A stretch of DNA of 36,365 nucleotides from Bacteroidia bacterium. Its GTDB lineage: Bacteria > Bacteroidota > Bacteroidia > Bacteroidales > Bacteroidaceae. The notes below the pieces were generated by a model that was not told the origin of the DNA, did no database searches, and saw only the letters and a list, made by a program, of their open reading frames with translations. The translations under genes and the position numbers were made by a program. Within the stretch, counting starts at the first letter, position 1. The number at the start of each line of letters is the position of its first letter. The stretch covers positions 1 to 36,365 of the forward strand of contig RZZX01000015.1 of assembly GCA_009929715.1 (NCBI GenBank). Reading direction: 5' to 3'. This document shows, piece after piece, positions 17,782-25,392 of the stretch.

Positions 17782-18458
17782 GCTTTTTCAATCATTTTAT
17801 AGCCGAAGCCATATACCGCTTTGATTTCAACGGATGCTTGAGCTTCTTCTAGTTTGCGGCGGACATTCTTTATTTGGGCATAGATAAAATCGAAGTTATC
17901 ACATTGATCGATATAGTCGCCCCATACCGCTTCGGCTAGTTGTTCTTTTTTTATGGTATAACCGTGCCTGTTGATAAAATAATGCAGTAAATCATACTCT
18001 TTTCTGCTCAGTTCTATCGGTTGTTTGTTTACCGTAACTGAGAAGATTTTGGGGTCGATAGATACATTACCAAATTCGATGGTGGGTGATCCATCTTGTT
18101 GTTTGCGTCGCATCACGCTTCGGATACGAGCATGGAGTTCGGCCAGGTGGAACGGCTTAGGTAAGTAGTCATCGGCTCCGAGCTCCAATCCTTCAATACG
18201 ATCATCGATAGCATCGCGTGCAGATAAAATAATGACCCCCTCTTGTTTCTTCTGAATTTTAAGTTGTCTGAGCAACTCTAAGCCGTTGCCATCTGGGAGC
18301 ATAATATCCAGTAAGATACAGTCATAGTCATAGAGATTTATTTTTTCTTCTGCCACGGTGAAGTTGGAAGCCTCTTCGACGATATAGCGTTCTGCTATTA
18401 GCGATTTAACAAGAATCTCTCTTAAATCCGGTTCGTATTCAACAAGTAATATTTTCAT
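17778..18458 (-). CDS. OmpR/PhoB-family response regulator
   Basis: A 226-residue regulator with a receiver domain (1-118) and a winged-helix DNA-binding domain (about 128-224). The phospho-acceptor is Asp51 in LLDIMLPDGNG, with Ser79 and Lys101 (ADDYLPKPF). The N-terminal acidic pair is LVEYE instead of LVEDE, so the second Mg-binding acidic residue is Tyr8. It is first in an operon with its kinase. A 24-nt box just upstream of its own promoter is repeated before the downstream PepSY gene, which suggests autoregulation. Confidence 0.93.
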   Translation of the reverse strand: MKILLVEYEPDLREILVKSLIAERYIVEEASNFTVAEEKINLYDYDCILLDIMLPDGNGLELLRQLKIQKKQEGVIILSARDAIDDRIEGLELGADDYLPKPFHLAELHARIRSVMRRKQQDGSPTIEFGNVSIDPKIFSVTVNKQPIELSRKEYDLLHYFINRHGYTIKKEQLAEAVWGDYIDQCDNFDFIYAQIKNVRRKLEEAQASVEIKAVYGFGYKMIEKA

Positions 18459-18474
18459 AACGGTTTAGTTTGTG

Positions 18475-18510
18475 CAAAAGAACCGATCAATTCTGAAAAG
18501 AATCTGAAAA
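18475..18510 (-). promoter_or_regulatory. Response regulator promoter with autoregulatory box
   Basis: The 24-nt box at 18487-18510 is identical to 16464-16487. Four bases downstream on the minus strand is TTCTTTTG (18475-18482), one mismatch from TAnnTTTG. The box covers the -33 region, where no TTTG exists, which fits activation by a bound regulator replacing the -33 contact. Confidence 0.6.
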
Positions 18511-18653
18511 GATCATTTGGTTCCTTTCTAAAGAATGGCATAAAGGTACTAAAAAAAAGAGATGGTAGAGAACTCCCCATGAGGTTATTACTGTTTTTTA
18601 AAGAATGAATAGAAATAGGGTTGTCCCGATGAGGTAGTCTGAAAAAATAGTTT

Positions 18654-18661
18654 TAGTTTTG
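18654..18661 (+). promoter_or_regulatory. Candidate -7 element for the methyltransferase gene
   Basis: TAGTTTTG matches TAnnTTTG and lies 28 nt before the ATG at 18690. The rest of the gap 18511-18653 shows nothing else clear. Confidence 0.35.
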
Positions 18662-18689
18662 TGTGCATAAGAACATTAAATAAAAAAGA

Positions 18690-19283
18690 ATGACTGATAA
18701 TTTTGCAGAAAAGGTTGGGCAGATGGAAGGTCCCACTCGGGTGACGATGGTCACTAATTTCCTTGCTGAGCTTAAGAAGCAGGCTCTTTTCGATGCCTCT
18801 TCTGAATTGATCGATCTAGGATGCGGCACCGGGCTGGTAGGGTTGGAATTAGCCAAGGAGGTGGCTAAGGTCACCATGATTGACTCTTCGGCGTCGATGA
18901 TTAAAGTAGTGAAACAAAAAGTAGTCGAAAGTAAGGCGTCTCAAGTCGATGTTTTGTATGGAGAGTTGGCTCAATACCAAGGGCAACCGGTCGACGGTAT
19001 TGTTATGTTACTAGTGGCTCATCACATAGAGGATACGTTGCAACTCTTTCTTCAGGCGCAAGCGTGTTTGAAAAAAGGAGGAGTGCTTGTTATCGCCGAT
19101 CTAGTAGAAGAGGATGGTTCCTTCCATGAAGGTGAAGTGATGCCACACAATGGTTTTAATGTTGAAGCGATTTCTACACTTGCATTAGAGAGCGGGTTTG
19201 AGCAAGTAAAGGCGCACCTCTATGACATCAGACCGAAAGGGGGACGGGAATATCCTCTATTCATGTTGGTGGCAAGGAAATAA
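18690..19283 (+). CDS. Class I SAM-dependent methyltransferase
   Basis: A 197-residue cytoplasmic protein with the seven-strand methyltransferase fold. Motif I is DLGCGTGLVG (42-51), motif II is VTMIDSSASMI with the acidic residue that binds the SAM ribose, and the later strand is GGVLVIADLVEEDG. The protein is short and has no extra substrate domain, so a small-molecule substrate is plausible but cannot be named. It is monocistronic; the gene to its left is divergent and the sugar-utilisation locus starts 350 nt later. Confidence 0.88.
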   Translation: MTDNFAEKVGQMEGPTRVTMVTNFLAELKKQALFDASSELIDLGCGTGLVGLELAKEVAKVTMIDSSASMIKVVKQKVVESKASQVDVLYGELAQYQGQPVDGIVMLLVAHHIEDTLQLFLQAQACLKKGGVLVIADLVEEDGSFHEGEVMPHNGFNVEAISTLALESGFEQVKAHLYDIRPKGGREYPLFMLVARK

Positions 19284-19298
19284 AGAATCAGACTCTCT

Positions 19299-19386
19299 TT
19301 CAAAAGTCCCCGAGTCTTGCTTCAAAAGCCTCCGAGTTTTGCTTCAAAAGTCGGGGACCTTTGCCTTAAAAGTCCTCGACTTTTCA
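19299..19386 (+). repeat. Four tandem 22-nt repeats in the intergenic region
   Basis: Units at 19299-19320, 19321-19342, 19343-19364 and 19365-19386 each begin TTCAAAAG or CTTAAAAG and carry a G/C-rich centre around position 9-16. Units 1, 2 and 4 have the form TCCCCGA/CTCCGA/TCCTCGA; unit 3 has the complement TCGGGGAC and can pair with unit 1 over about 12 bp. Unit 4 with its flank forms a separate hairpin (19363-19390). No frame runs through them. They follow the methyltransferase stop by 15 nt and may act as its 3' end. Confidence 0.8.
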
Positions 19387-19636
19387 AGGCATACCTAACT
19401 TTTACCCTGAATAGAGTAGACTATCCTAAAGATTGATCTTACGCTATCCCATCACTCTCTCATCCCTACCTTTAACGGATAGACCAAGAATCCGTTCTTT
19501 TCTTTTGCGCAAAAAGAAGATTTTTATACGCAAAAGAAGTCTGTGTCTCTCTCTTTCATCTCTACTTTTGCAGTAAACGTTTGAAACCAATCTTCGGCCG
19601 GATCAGTCGGAGAAAATATTATGAATCACAAATTCT
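19387..19636 (+). promoter_or_regulatory. susC upstream region with candidate operator
   Basis: No gene is seen here. A -7 element TACTTTTG lies at 19563-19570. Upstream, the direct repeat CGCAAAA(A)GAAG occurs at 19508-19519 and 19529-19539, two helical turns apart, and an inverted copy overlaps at 19500-19509. The second copy ends 23 nt before the -7 element, where an AraC-family activator would contact the polymerase. The 5' leader would be about 60 nt long. Confidence 0.5.
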
Positions 19637-19662
19637 ATGTTTATGCAATGGAGAAAGATTAA
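19621..19662 (+). CDS. Possible 13-codon upstream frame overlapping susC
   Basis: ATG at 19621 opens a short frame (MNHKFYVYAMEKD) that ends at 19662, 26 nt inside susC in another frame. GGAG at 19609-19612 sits 8 nt before it, a better ribosome-binding site than the one before the susC ATG. It may tune susC translation or be chance. Confidence 0.25.
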   Translation: MNHKFYVYAMEKD

Positions 19663-22600
19663 TGTTAATGTACAGAGAAGTGTATCCGGATGGGTATATT
19701 ATTGTTCTGTTAGTGTCTTATTGCTCTTAGCTTGCGCAAATGTTATGGCGCAAACATCCTCTCGAATTAAAGGAAGTGTGGTAGCCGAAAAAGATGGCGA
19801 ACCGCTCATTGGTGTGAATCTCCTTCAGAAGGGAACAACCAACGGGACCGTGACTGATTTTACCGGTCATTTTGAACTCTCGCTTCCGGTCCCTTGTGAA
19901 ATTACTGTGACGTATATCGGATATACCGAACAAACCATTAAGGTGACTTCGGCCACTGCTCCGCTCACCATCAAGTTGAAAGAGAATAGTGAAATGCTCG
20001 ACGAAGTGGTGGTGGTAGGCTATGGCGTGCAAAAAAAGAAGCTCGTAACTGGAGCTACCGTACAAGTCAAAGGTGGTGATATCGCCAAACTGAATACAGT
20101 GAATGCTTTGGGAGCACTGCAGAGTCAGACTCCAGGTGTGAACATTACACAGACATCGGGTATGCCAGGCGAAGGATTTAAAGTGACTATTCGTGGATTG
20201 GGTACTACGGGCTCGTCGGCACCTCTTTACATCATCGATGGAGTAACCGGAGGGGATATCAACAATTTGAATCCAACCGATATTGAATCGATCGATGTGT
20301 TGAAGGATGCGGCATCAGCAGCTATCTATGGGGCACGAGCAGCCAATGGGGTGATCTTAGTGACAACGAAAAAAGGACGTGTCGGTAAAGCAGAGATTGC
20401 ATACGATGGTTATTATGGGGTGCAGAATGTTTATCGGATGCCCGATCTATTGAATGCACAGGAGTATGCTATGGTGATGAGTGAAGCGCGTATGATGGAT
20501 GGCTTGCCCGATTATGACTATGCCTCGTTTGTGCCGAACTGGAATCAAATAAAAGATGGAACGTGGAAAGGAACTAATTGGCTTGAGGAGGCTCGCCATA
20601 AGGATGCACCGATGCAGAATCATGCACTTAATATTACCGGAGGAACGGAACAATCGGTTTATTCTATTGGTTTGGCTTATACTTCTCAGGAGGGTGTCTT
20701 AGGGGTGCCTGCTGTGCCTAAGTATTCACGTTATACGGCACGGGTTAACTCTGAACATACGCTGTATAGAAAAGGAAAGCTCGATGTGCTTAAATTGGGT
20801 GAGAACTTGACTTATGCTTATTCTGAAAAGAATGGTATTGCGATCGGTGACATTTGGTCGAATGATGTTCGCAACTTGTTGCACGCTACACCTTTCTTGC
20901 CGAACAAGGACGAGAATGGAGCTTACCATTACGCTATTCCATGGGAAATTCGTGAAGCGAATCCTATCGCTCAGATGTACTATACACATGGACAAAATAG
21001 TTATAAATCGCATGCGTTACAAGGGAATGTGTATGCTACCGTTCAGCCGATCAGTGGATTGAAGTTTAGAACAAGCTTTGGATACACCTTGTATGCCGAT
21101 GATTCAAGGAGCTTTACCCCCGTTTATAAGTTGTCTAGTAATGTATTTAGCGATAACAACAGTGTGTCTCAGAGTCTCTCTATTGGAGCAAACCTCTTGT
21201 TTGAGAACACCTTGACGTACGATTTTAAAGTGGCTAAGCACAGTGTGGGACTTTTGATCGGACAGTCTATCGAGAAGAATGGATTGGGCAATAGTATGAG
21301 TGGAAGTAACATTAATTCCATCTTTACTGATTTTAAACATGCGTATTTAGATAACACACCACAGATCACTAACCGTACCACGTTGAATGGTTCGCCATGG
21401 GGCAAAAGCTCGTTGGCTTCCTTCTTTGGTCGTGTGAATTACGATTATGCAGGACGATATATGGCTACGGCTGTGTTGCGTGCCGATGGCTCGTCCAATT
21501 TTGCTCGGGGCAAACGTTGGGGGTATTTCCCTTCTCTTTCGGCTGGATGGGTTGTCTCGGAAGAGGCTTTTATGGAGTCGTCTAAATCTGTGATGGATTT
21601 CTTGAAGATCCGGGCGAGCTGGGGGCAGAATGGTAATCAGGATATTCCTAACTTCCAATATTTGTCGACTATTGCGTTTAGTGGTGCCGATTACTCTTTC
21701 GGTCCCAACAAAGGGGTACTCTCTTCAGGGGCTTTCCCAGATATTTTAGCTAATCCGGATGTGACGTGGGAAACATCGGAACAGATCGACTTAGGATTTG
21801 ATGCGCGTTTCTTGAACAACCGGTTGGGATTGAATTTCGACTATTATGTGAAGAATACCAAGGATTGGCTGGTGGCTGCACCGGTACTAGATACATCGGG
21901 CACAGGCGCACCATATATTAATGGAGGCGATGTGCGGAACCAAGGTTTTGAGGTGGCATTGAACTGGAACGATGCAATCGGTGAATTGAATTACAGTGCG
22001 ACCGCCAATGTGGCTTATAATAAGAACGAGGTGACACGTATTGCTAATTCTGAAGGAATTATCCATGGTCACAAAGATGTGTTGAGTAATCAGACCTCTG
22101 AAATTTGTCGCGCACAAGAGGGGTATCCTATCGGCTATTTCTATGGTTATACGGCAACTGGCATCTTTCAAAATGAGGAACAGATAGCTAATTATAAAGG
22201 AGCGAAGTTGGATGGAGTAAGTCCGGGTGATGTGATCTGGGCCGACCGAGATGGCAACGGGGTGATCGATGATGCTGATCAAGGGATGCTTGGTGACCCA
22301 AATCCAGACTATACGTTGGGATTGAACCTGACTGCTTCGTATAAAGGCTTTGATGTGAGCATGACTATGAATGGCTCATTTGGAGCTCAAATCATGAAGT
22401 CGTATCGATCGTATGTGGATTATCCGCGTCAGAACTATACAACGGCTATTTTCGATCGTTGGCATGGTGATGGAACATCCGATAAGTTGCCAAGACTAAC
22501 TTCTGGCACGCACTCTAACTGGCAGTTTAATTCGAACTTATTAATGGAGAATGGTGATTATTTGCGGATGCAGAATTTGACTCTTGGCTATGATTTTAAG

Positions 22601-22795
22601 AAATTGTTCAAGAACTTACCGTTTAAACAGTTGCGCTTGTATGTGGCTGCTCAGAACTTGTTTACGATTACCGAATATTCGGGCATGGATCCTGAAGTTG
22701 GCTACGGTGGATCAGACGCTTGGGCGTCGGGCATTGACTTAGGTTTCTATCCTAGTCCCCGGACATACATGGTAGGTGCAAATATTAAATTCTAA
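19637..22795 (+). CDS. SusC/RagA-family TonB-dependent outer-membrane transporter
   Basis: A 1052-residue transporter that imports oligosaccharides across the outer membrane with the SusD lid. The signal peptide ends near ANVMAQ (39). A carboxypeptidase-regulatory-like domain (about 43-117) is followed by the TonB-box-like segment DEVVVVGYG (122-130) and the plug domain, with ITQTSGMPGEGFKVTIRGLGT and the SusC hallmark VLKDAASAAIYGARAANGVILVTTKKG. The beta-barrel runs to the C-terminal aromatic end VGANIKF. It is first gene of the locus, 11 bp before susD. Another Met two codons downstream is an alternative start. Confidence 0.97.
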   Translation: MFMQWRKINVNVQRSVSGWVYYCSVSVLLLLACANVMAQTSSRIKGSVVAEKDGEPLIGVNLLQKGTTNGTVTDFTGHFELSLPVPCEITVTYIGYTEQTIKVTSATAPLTIKLKENSEMLDEVVVVGYGVQKKKLVTGATVQVKGGDIAKLNTVNALGALQSQTPGVNITQTSGMPGEGFKVTIRGLGTTGSSAPLYIIDGVTGGDINNLNPTDIESIDVLKDAASAAIYGARAANGVILVTTKKGRVGKAEIAYDGYYGVQNVYRMPDLLNAQEYAMVMSEARMMDGLPDYDYASFVPNWNQIKDGTWKGTNWLEEARHKDAPMQNHALNITGGTEQSVYSIGLAYTSQEGVLGVPAVPKYSRYTARVNSEHTLYRKGKLDVLKLGENLTYAYSEKNGIAIGDIWSNDVRNLLHATPFLPNKDENGAYHYAIPWEIREANPIAQMYYTHGQNSYKSHALQGNVYATVQPISGLKFRTSFGYTLYADDSRSFTPVYKLSSNVFSDNNSVSQSLSIGANLLFENTLTYDFKVAKHSVGLLIGQSIEKNGLGNSMSGSNINSIFTDFKHAYLDNTPQITNRTTLNGSPWGKSSLASFFGRVNYDYAGRYMATAVLRADGSSNFARGKRWGYFPSLSAGWVVSEEAFMESSKSVMDFLKIRASWGQNGNQDIPNFQYLSTIAFSGADYSFGPNKGVLSSGAFPDILANPDVTWETSEQIDLGFDARFLNNRLGLNFDYYVKNTKDWLVAAPVLDTSGTGAPYINGGDVRNQGFEVALNWNDAIGELNYSATANVAYNKNEVTRIANSEGIIHGHKDVLSNQTSEICRAQEGYPIGYFYGYTATGIFQNEEQIANYKGAKLDGVSPGDVIWADRDGNGVIDDADQGMLGDPNPDYTLGLNLTASYKGFDVSMTMNGSFGAQIMKSYRSYVDYPRQNYTTAIFDRWHGDGTSDKLPRLTSGTHSNWQFNSNLLMENGDYLRMQNLTLGYDFKKLFKNLPFKQLRLYVAAQNLFTITEYSGMDPEVGYGGSDAWASGIDLGFYPSPRTYMVGANIKF

Positions 22796-22806
22796 ATGAA
22801 AAGAGT

Positions 22807-24480
22807 ATGAAAAGAATCGTATTATATGCTATAACAGCCCTTATGCTCAGTGGCTGTGAGAATTTTCTGGATACAGAGAATCTAACAAAAAAAGATAATT
22901 CAAATTTCCCTGAAACAGGTAAAGATGCAGAAACGGCTTTGACAGGGGCGTATGCTTTGCTTCGTGAGATGACTCCGGGCGACGATGGTCAGAGCTTTTT
23001 CATCACCTCAGAGATCTTGTCGGATGATCGTTTTGGTGCCGGTGGTCCGGACGATAAACGGATTCATGCGGTAGATCGCTTGAAGAAGGTCAATGAAGAT
23101 ATGTTTTCGGATGTCTGGAAACAGAACTTCCGCGGTATATACCGGTGCAATATGTTGTTGATGTCTTTAGAACATGTGGCTTGGGAGAATGAGGCACAGC
23201 GTCAGAGTGTAGAGGGGCAGACGCACTTCTTACGGGCCTATTATTACTTCGATCTTTGCCGATTGTTTGGTACAGTGCCTTTGATTACGACACCGGAATC
23301 GGGCAACGTGCCTCGTGCTACGGCCGATGAGCTGTATGCCTTGATTGCTTCTGATTTGAAAGCAGCTATTGCTTTATTGCCCAGCACGCCTTATGCTTCG
23401 GATGCTAATGCCGATTTAGGTCGTGCCACTAAATGGGCAGCCGAAGCGTTATTGGCTCGGGCATATTTGTTCTATACCGGTTACTATCAGAAGGATGGTA
23501 TGCCGCTCACAGATGGTACGTTGGCTAAAACGGAGGTGATCGGTTACCTCGATGATTGTATCACTCACAGTGGACACGATTTGGTAGGCGATTATAGAAA
23601 CTTGTGGCCTTATAGTAACCTTTATACGAAGAAGGACTATAAGTATGCACAAGACAATGACTTGTCGTGGGCCGGTGAAGAGGGTGGTAATGTAGAAACG
23701 GTTTTTGCTATCCGTTATTCAACCAAGGCTACTTGGGATAATCCGTGGTACAATAATGAGGCTTGTCTCTACTTCTCTCCGCGTGAACCGGCAAGTGCAG
23801 ATGATATTTTCCCGTTTGGTATCGGTTGGGGTTGGGGTACAGTCAACTCAAAATTGTGGAATGACTGGCCATCGAAAGATATTCGTCGGAATGCTTCTAT
23901 TCTCAGTGTCGAAAATGAGCTGCCTAACTATGGTTGGGGTTCCGATAAGCAGATGAATGAAACAGGTTATTGGCAGAAGAAATACGCGGCAATTAATGCG
24001 TATAATGACGCTAGAGAGAGTGTGAACTATAGTCGGATGATTTATCCTGATATCGATTCGGATTACCAGTTGAATAATACACAAGATTTGGTGATTATTC
24101 GCTTTGCCGATGTGTTGTTGATGGCTGCCGAATTGAAGAAAGATGCGGCTCCGTTAAACAGGGTACGTGCTAGAGTTGGATTAGAACCTGTGGCTTACTC
24201 GGATGAGGCGTTGCGTCATGAACGGCACTGGGAATTGGCTTTCGAAGGTTTACGCTATTATGACTTGTTGCGTTGGGGCATAGCCGGTGAGGTTTTAAGC
24301 CAGCAGAATGGGGTAAAGGTGCTCAATAACATGGCTGAAACGGTGATGGATATGAGTGATATAACCCAACGTCTTGAGATAACCAAAGGCCTGATGCCTC
24401 TCCCTAAAAATCAGATAGATCTCTCGGGGGGTGTTTTGGTACAGAACCCGGGATGGGGCAATGAGGCTAATTTGAATTAA
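22807..24480 (+). CDS. SusD/RagB-family surface lipoprotein
   Basis: A 557-residue glycan-binding lid for the SusC barrel. Signal peptide and lipobox MLSGC give Cys17. The N-terminal ENFLDTENLT segment, helical TPR-like body (FLRAYYYFDLCRLFG, AAEALLARAYLFYTGYY) and C-terminal motifs RHERHWELAFEGLRYYDLLRWG and MPLPKNQI are characteristic of the family. It follows SusC directly and precedes the third surface lipoprotein by 15 bp, so the three share a transcript. Confidence 0.97.
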   Translation: MKRIVLYAITALMLSGCENFLDTENLTKKDNSNFPETGKDAETALTGAYALLREMTPGDDGQSFFITSEILSDDRFGAGGPDDKRIHAVDRLKKVNEDMFSDVWKQNFRGIYRCNMLLMSLEHVAWENEAQRQSVEGQTHFLRAYYYFDLCRLFGTVPLITTPESGNVPRATADELYALIASDLKAAIALLPSTPYASDANADLGRATKWAAEALLARAYLFYTGYYQKDGMPLTDGTLAKTEVIGYLDDCITHSGHDLVGDYRNLWPYSNLYTKKDYKYAQDNDLSWAGEEGGNVETVFAIRYSTKATWDNPWYNNEACLYFSPREPASADDIFPFGIGWGWGTVNSKLWNDWPSKDIRRNASILSVENELPNYGWGSDKQMNETGYWQKKYAAINAYNDARESVNYSRMIYPDIDSDYQLNNTQDLVIIRFADVLLMAAELKKDAAPLNRVRARVGLEPVAYSDEALRHERHWELAFEGLRYYDLLRWGIAGEVLSQQNGVKVLNNMAETVMDMSDITQRLEITKGLMPLPKNQIDLSGGVLVQNPGWGNEANLN

Positions 24481-24495
24481 TCACTTTTAAAAGTA

Positions 24496-25323
24496 ATGGT
24501 ACGTATGAAAAAGATAATAACAGGGATTCTGTCTTTATGGTTGCTGGTGGCTTGTGAGCCTGTGACCGATAATAGAGAGTTGGGGCATGTGATTAATGAG
24601 AGCGACTTGAAGCTTGATGTGCATGCCACAACAGAGGGTGGTAATGAAATTGTAATGACTAACCACACGCTGGGTGTGGGAAGCTATTGGGATCATATAA
24701 CCGGTATTTCGGCTAAGCAGTCTGTTACGGTAGCTTTGCCGTTTATGGGTGAACAGACAATTACGTTTGTTGGCTTTTGCGATGGCGGACAGGTGGTTGC
24801 AAAGCGTAAAGTGACTATCACGAAGATTGATCATCCGGTGGCCGAAGAGTGGAGCTTTTTTGCAGGAACAGAGATGGGCGGTAAGGTTTGGGTCTGGGAC
24901 CGGGAGAAATATGATGATGCGGTGTATGGTACGGCTGGTTGGCTTACTCAGTTTGCGCCGGCATGGGATGTGAAACCGATTGCCGATCTGGAGGATCTGA
25001 CTAGCGAATTGGTTTTTGATTTGAATGGTGGACCGAACTTGACTAAGAAGGATGCAACTGGGAAGGTGCTGGAGAAAGGGACATTTATGTTCGATATGTC
25101 GGCTACTAAGAAGAATCCGGATAATGGTTCTCAGTGGTCTATCGGCCAATTGAAACTGAACGGGGTTTCGGTGCTTAGTGGACATGCTTATGGAGATGAA
25201 ACGAATAAGATAACGACATTTGAAATCTTAGAGTTGACGGAAAACACCATGGTACTTTGTTGGAATCCGCCCACAGCCGACGCTTGGACTGATGCAACCT
25301 TCTGGTGCTTTAGAAAAAAGTAA
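24496..25323 (+). CDS. Surface lipoprotein, probable glycan-binding protein
   Basis: A 275-residue lipoprotein (LWLLVAC). An Ig/PKD-like N-terminal part (KQSVTVALPFMGEQTITFVGFCDGGQVVAKRKVTI) is followed by a Trp-rich C-terminal half (EEWSFFAGTEMGGKVWVWDREKY, GSQWSIGQLKL, CWNPP). The position directly after SusD is that of SusE/SusF-like surface glycan-binding proteins, and aromatic-rich beta domains fit that role. The ligand cannot be read from the sequence. The fourth codon (ATG at 24505, MKKIITG) gives a more standard signal peptide and may be the real start. A hairpin follows at 25332-25366. Confidence 0.85.
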   Translation: MVRMKKIITGILSLWLLVACEPVTDNRELGHVINESDLKLDVHATTEGGNEIVMTNHTLGVGSYWDHITGISAKQSVTVALPFMGEQTITFVGFCDGGQVVAKRKVTITKIDHPVAEEWSFFAGTEMGGKVWVWDREKYDDAVYGTAGWLTQFAPAWDVKPIADLEDLTSELVFDLNGGPNLTKKDATGKVLEKGTFMFDMSATKKNPDNGSQWSIGQLKLNGVSVLSGHAYGDETNKITTFEILELTENTMVLCWNPPTADAWTDATFWCFRKK

Positions 25324-25331
25324 CTAATAAA

Positions 25332-25366
25332 GCGGATAAGCAGAGGTGCATATTCTGCTTATCCGC
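25332..25366 (+). repeat. 13-bp hairpin inside the sugar-utilisation operon
   Basis: GCGGATAAGCAGA (25332-25344) and its exact complement (25354-25366) enclose a 9-nt loop. There is no T-run after it, so it is not a standard intrinsic terminator. It lies between the lipoprotein gene and the kinase gene and could protect the upstream susCD message or mark a processing site. Confidence 0.7.
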
Positions 25367-25392
25367 ATGGTATAACAAACATAATAAAACGT

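Noticed and set aside
18638..18645. TCTGAAAA half-site before the methyltransferase gene as a third regulator box
   Set aside because: Only one 8-nt unit is present, in the opposite orientation to transcription compared with the two full boxes, so chance is likely.
19299..19386. Short CRISPR array
   Set aside because: The 22-nt units are directly adjacent with no spacers, differ from each other in the core, and no cas gene is near.
24535..25185. 216-codon minus-strand frame opposite the third lipoprotein gene
   Set aside because: Composition (many His, Arg, Ser, Ile) is that of a reverse-strand shadow, and the plus strand has a clear signal peptide and operon context.
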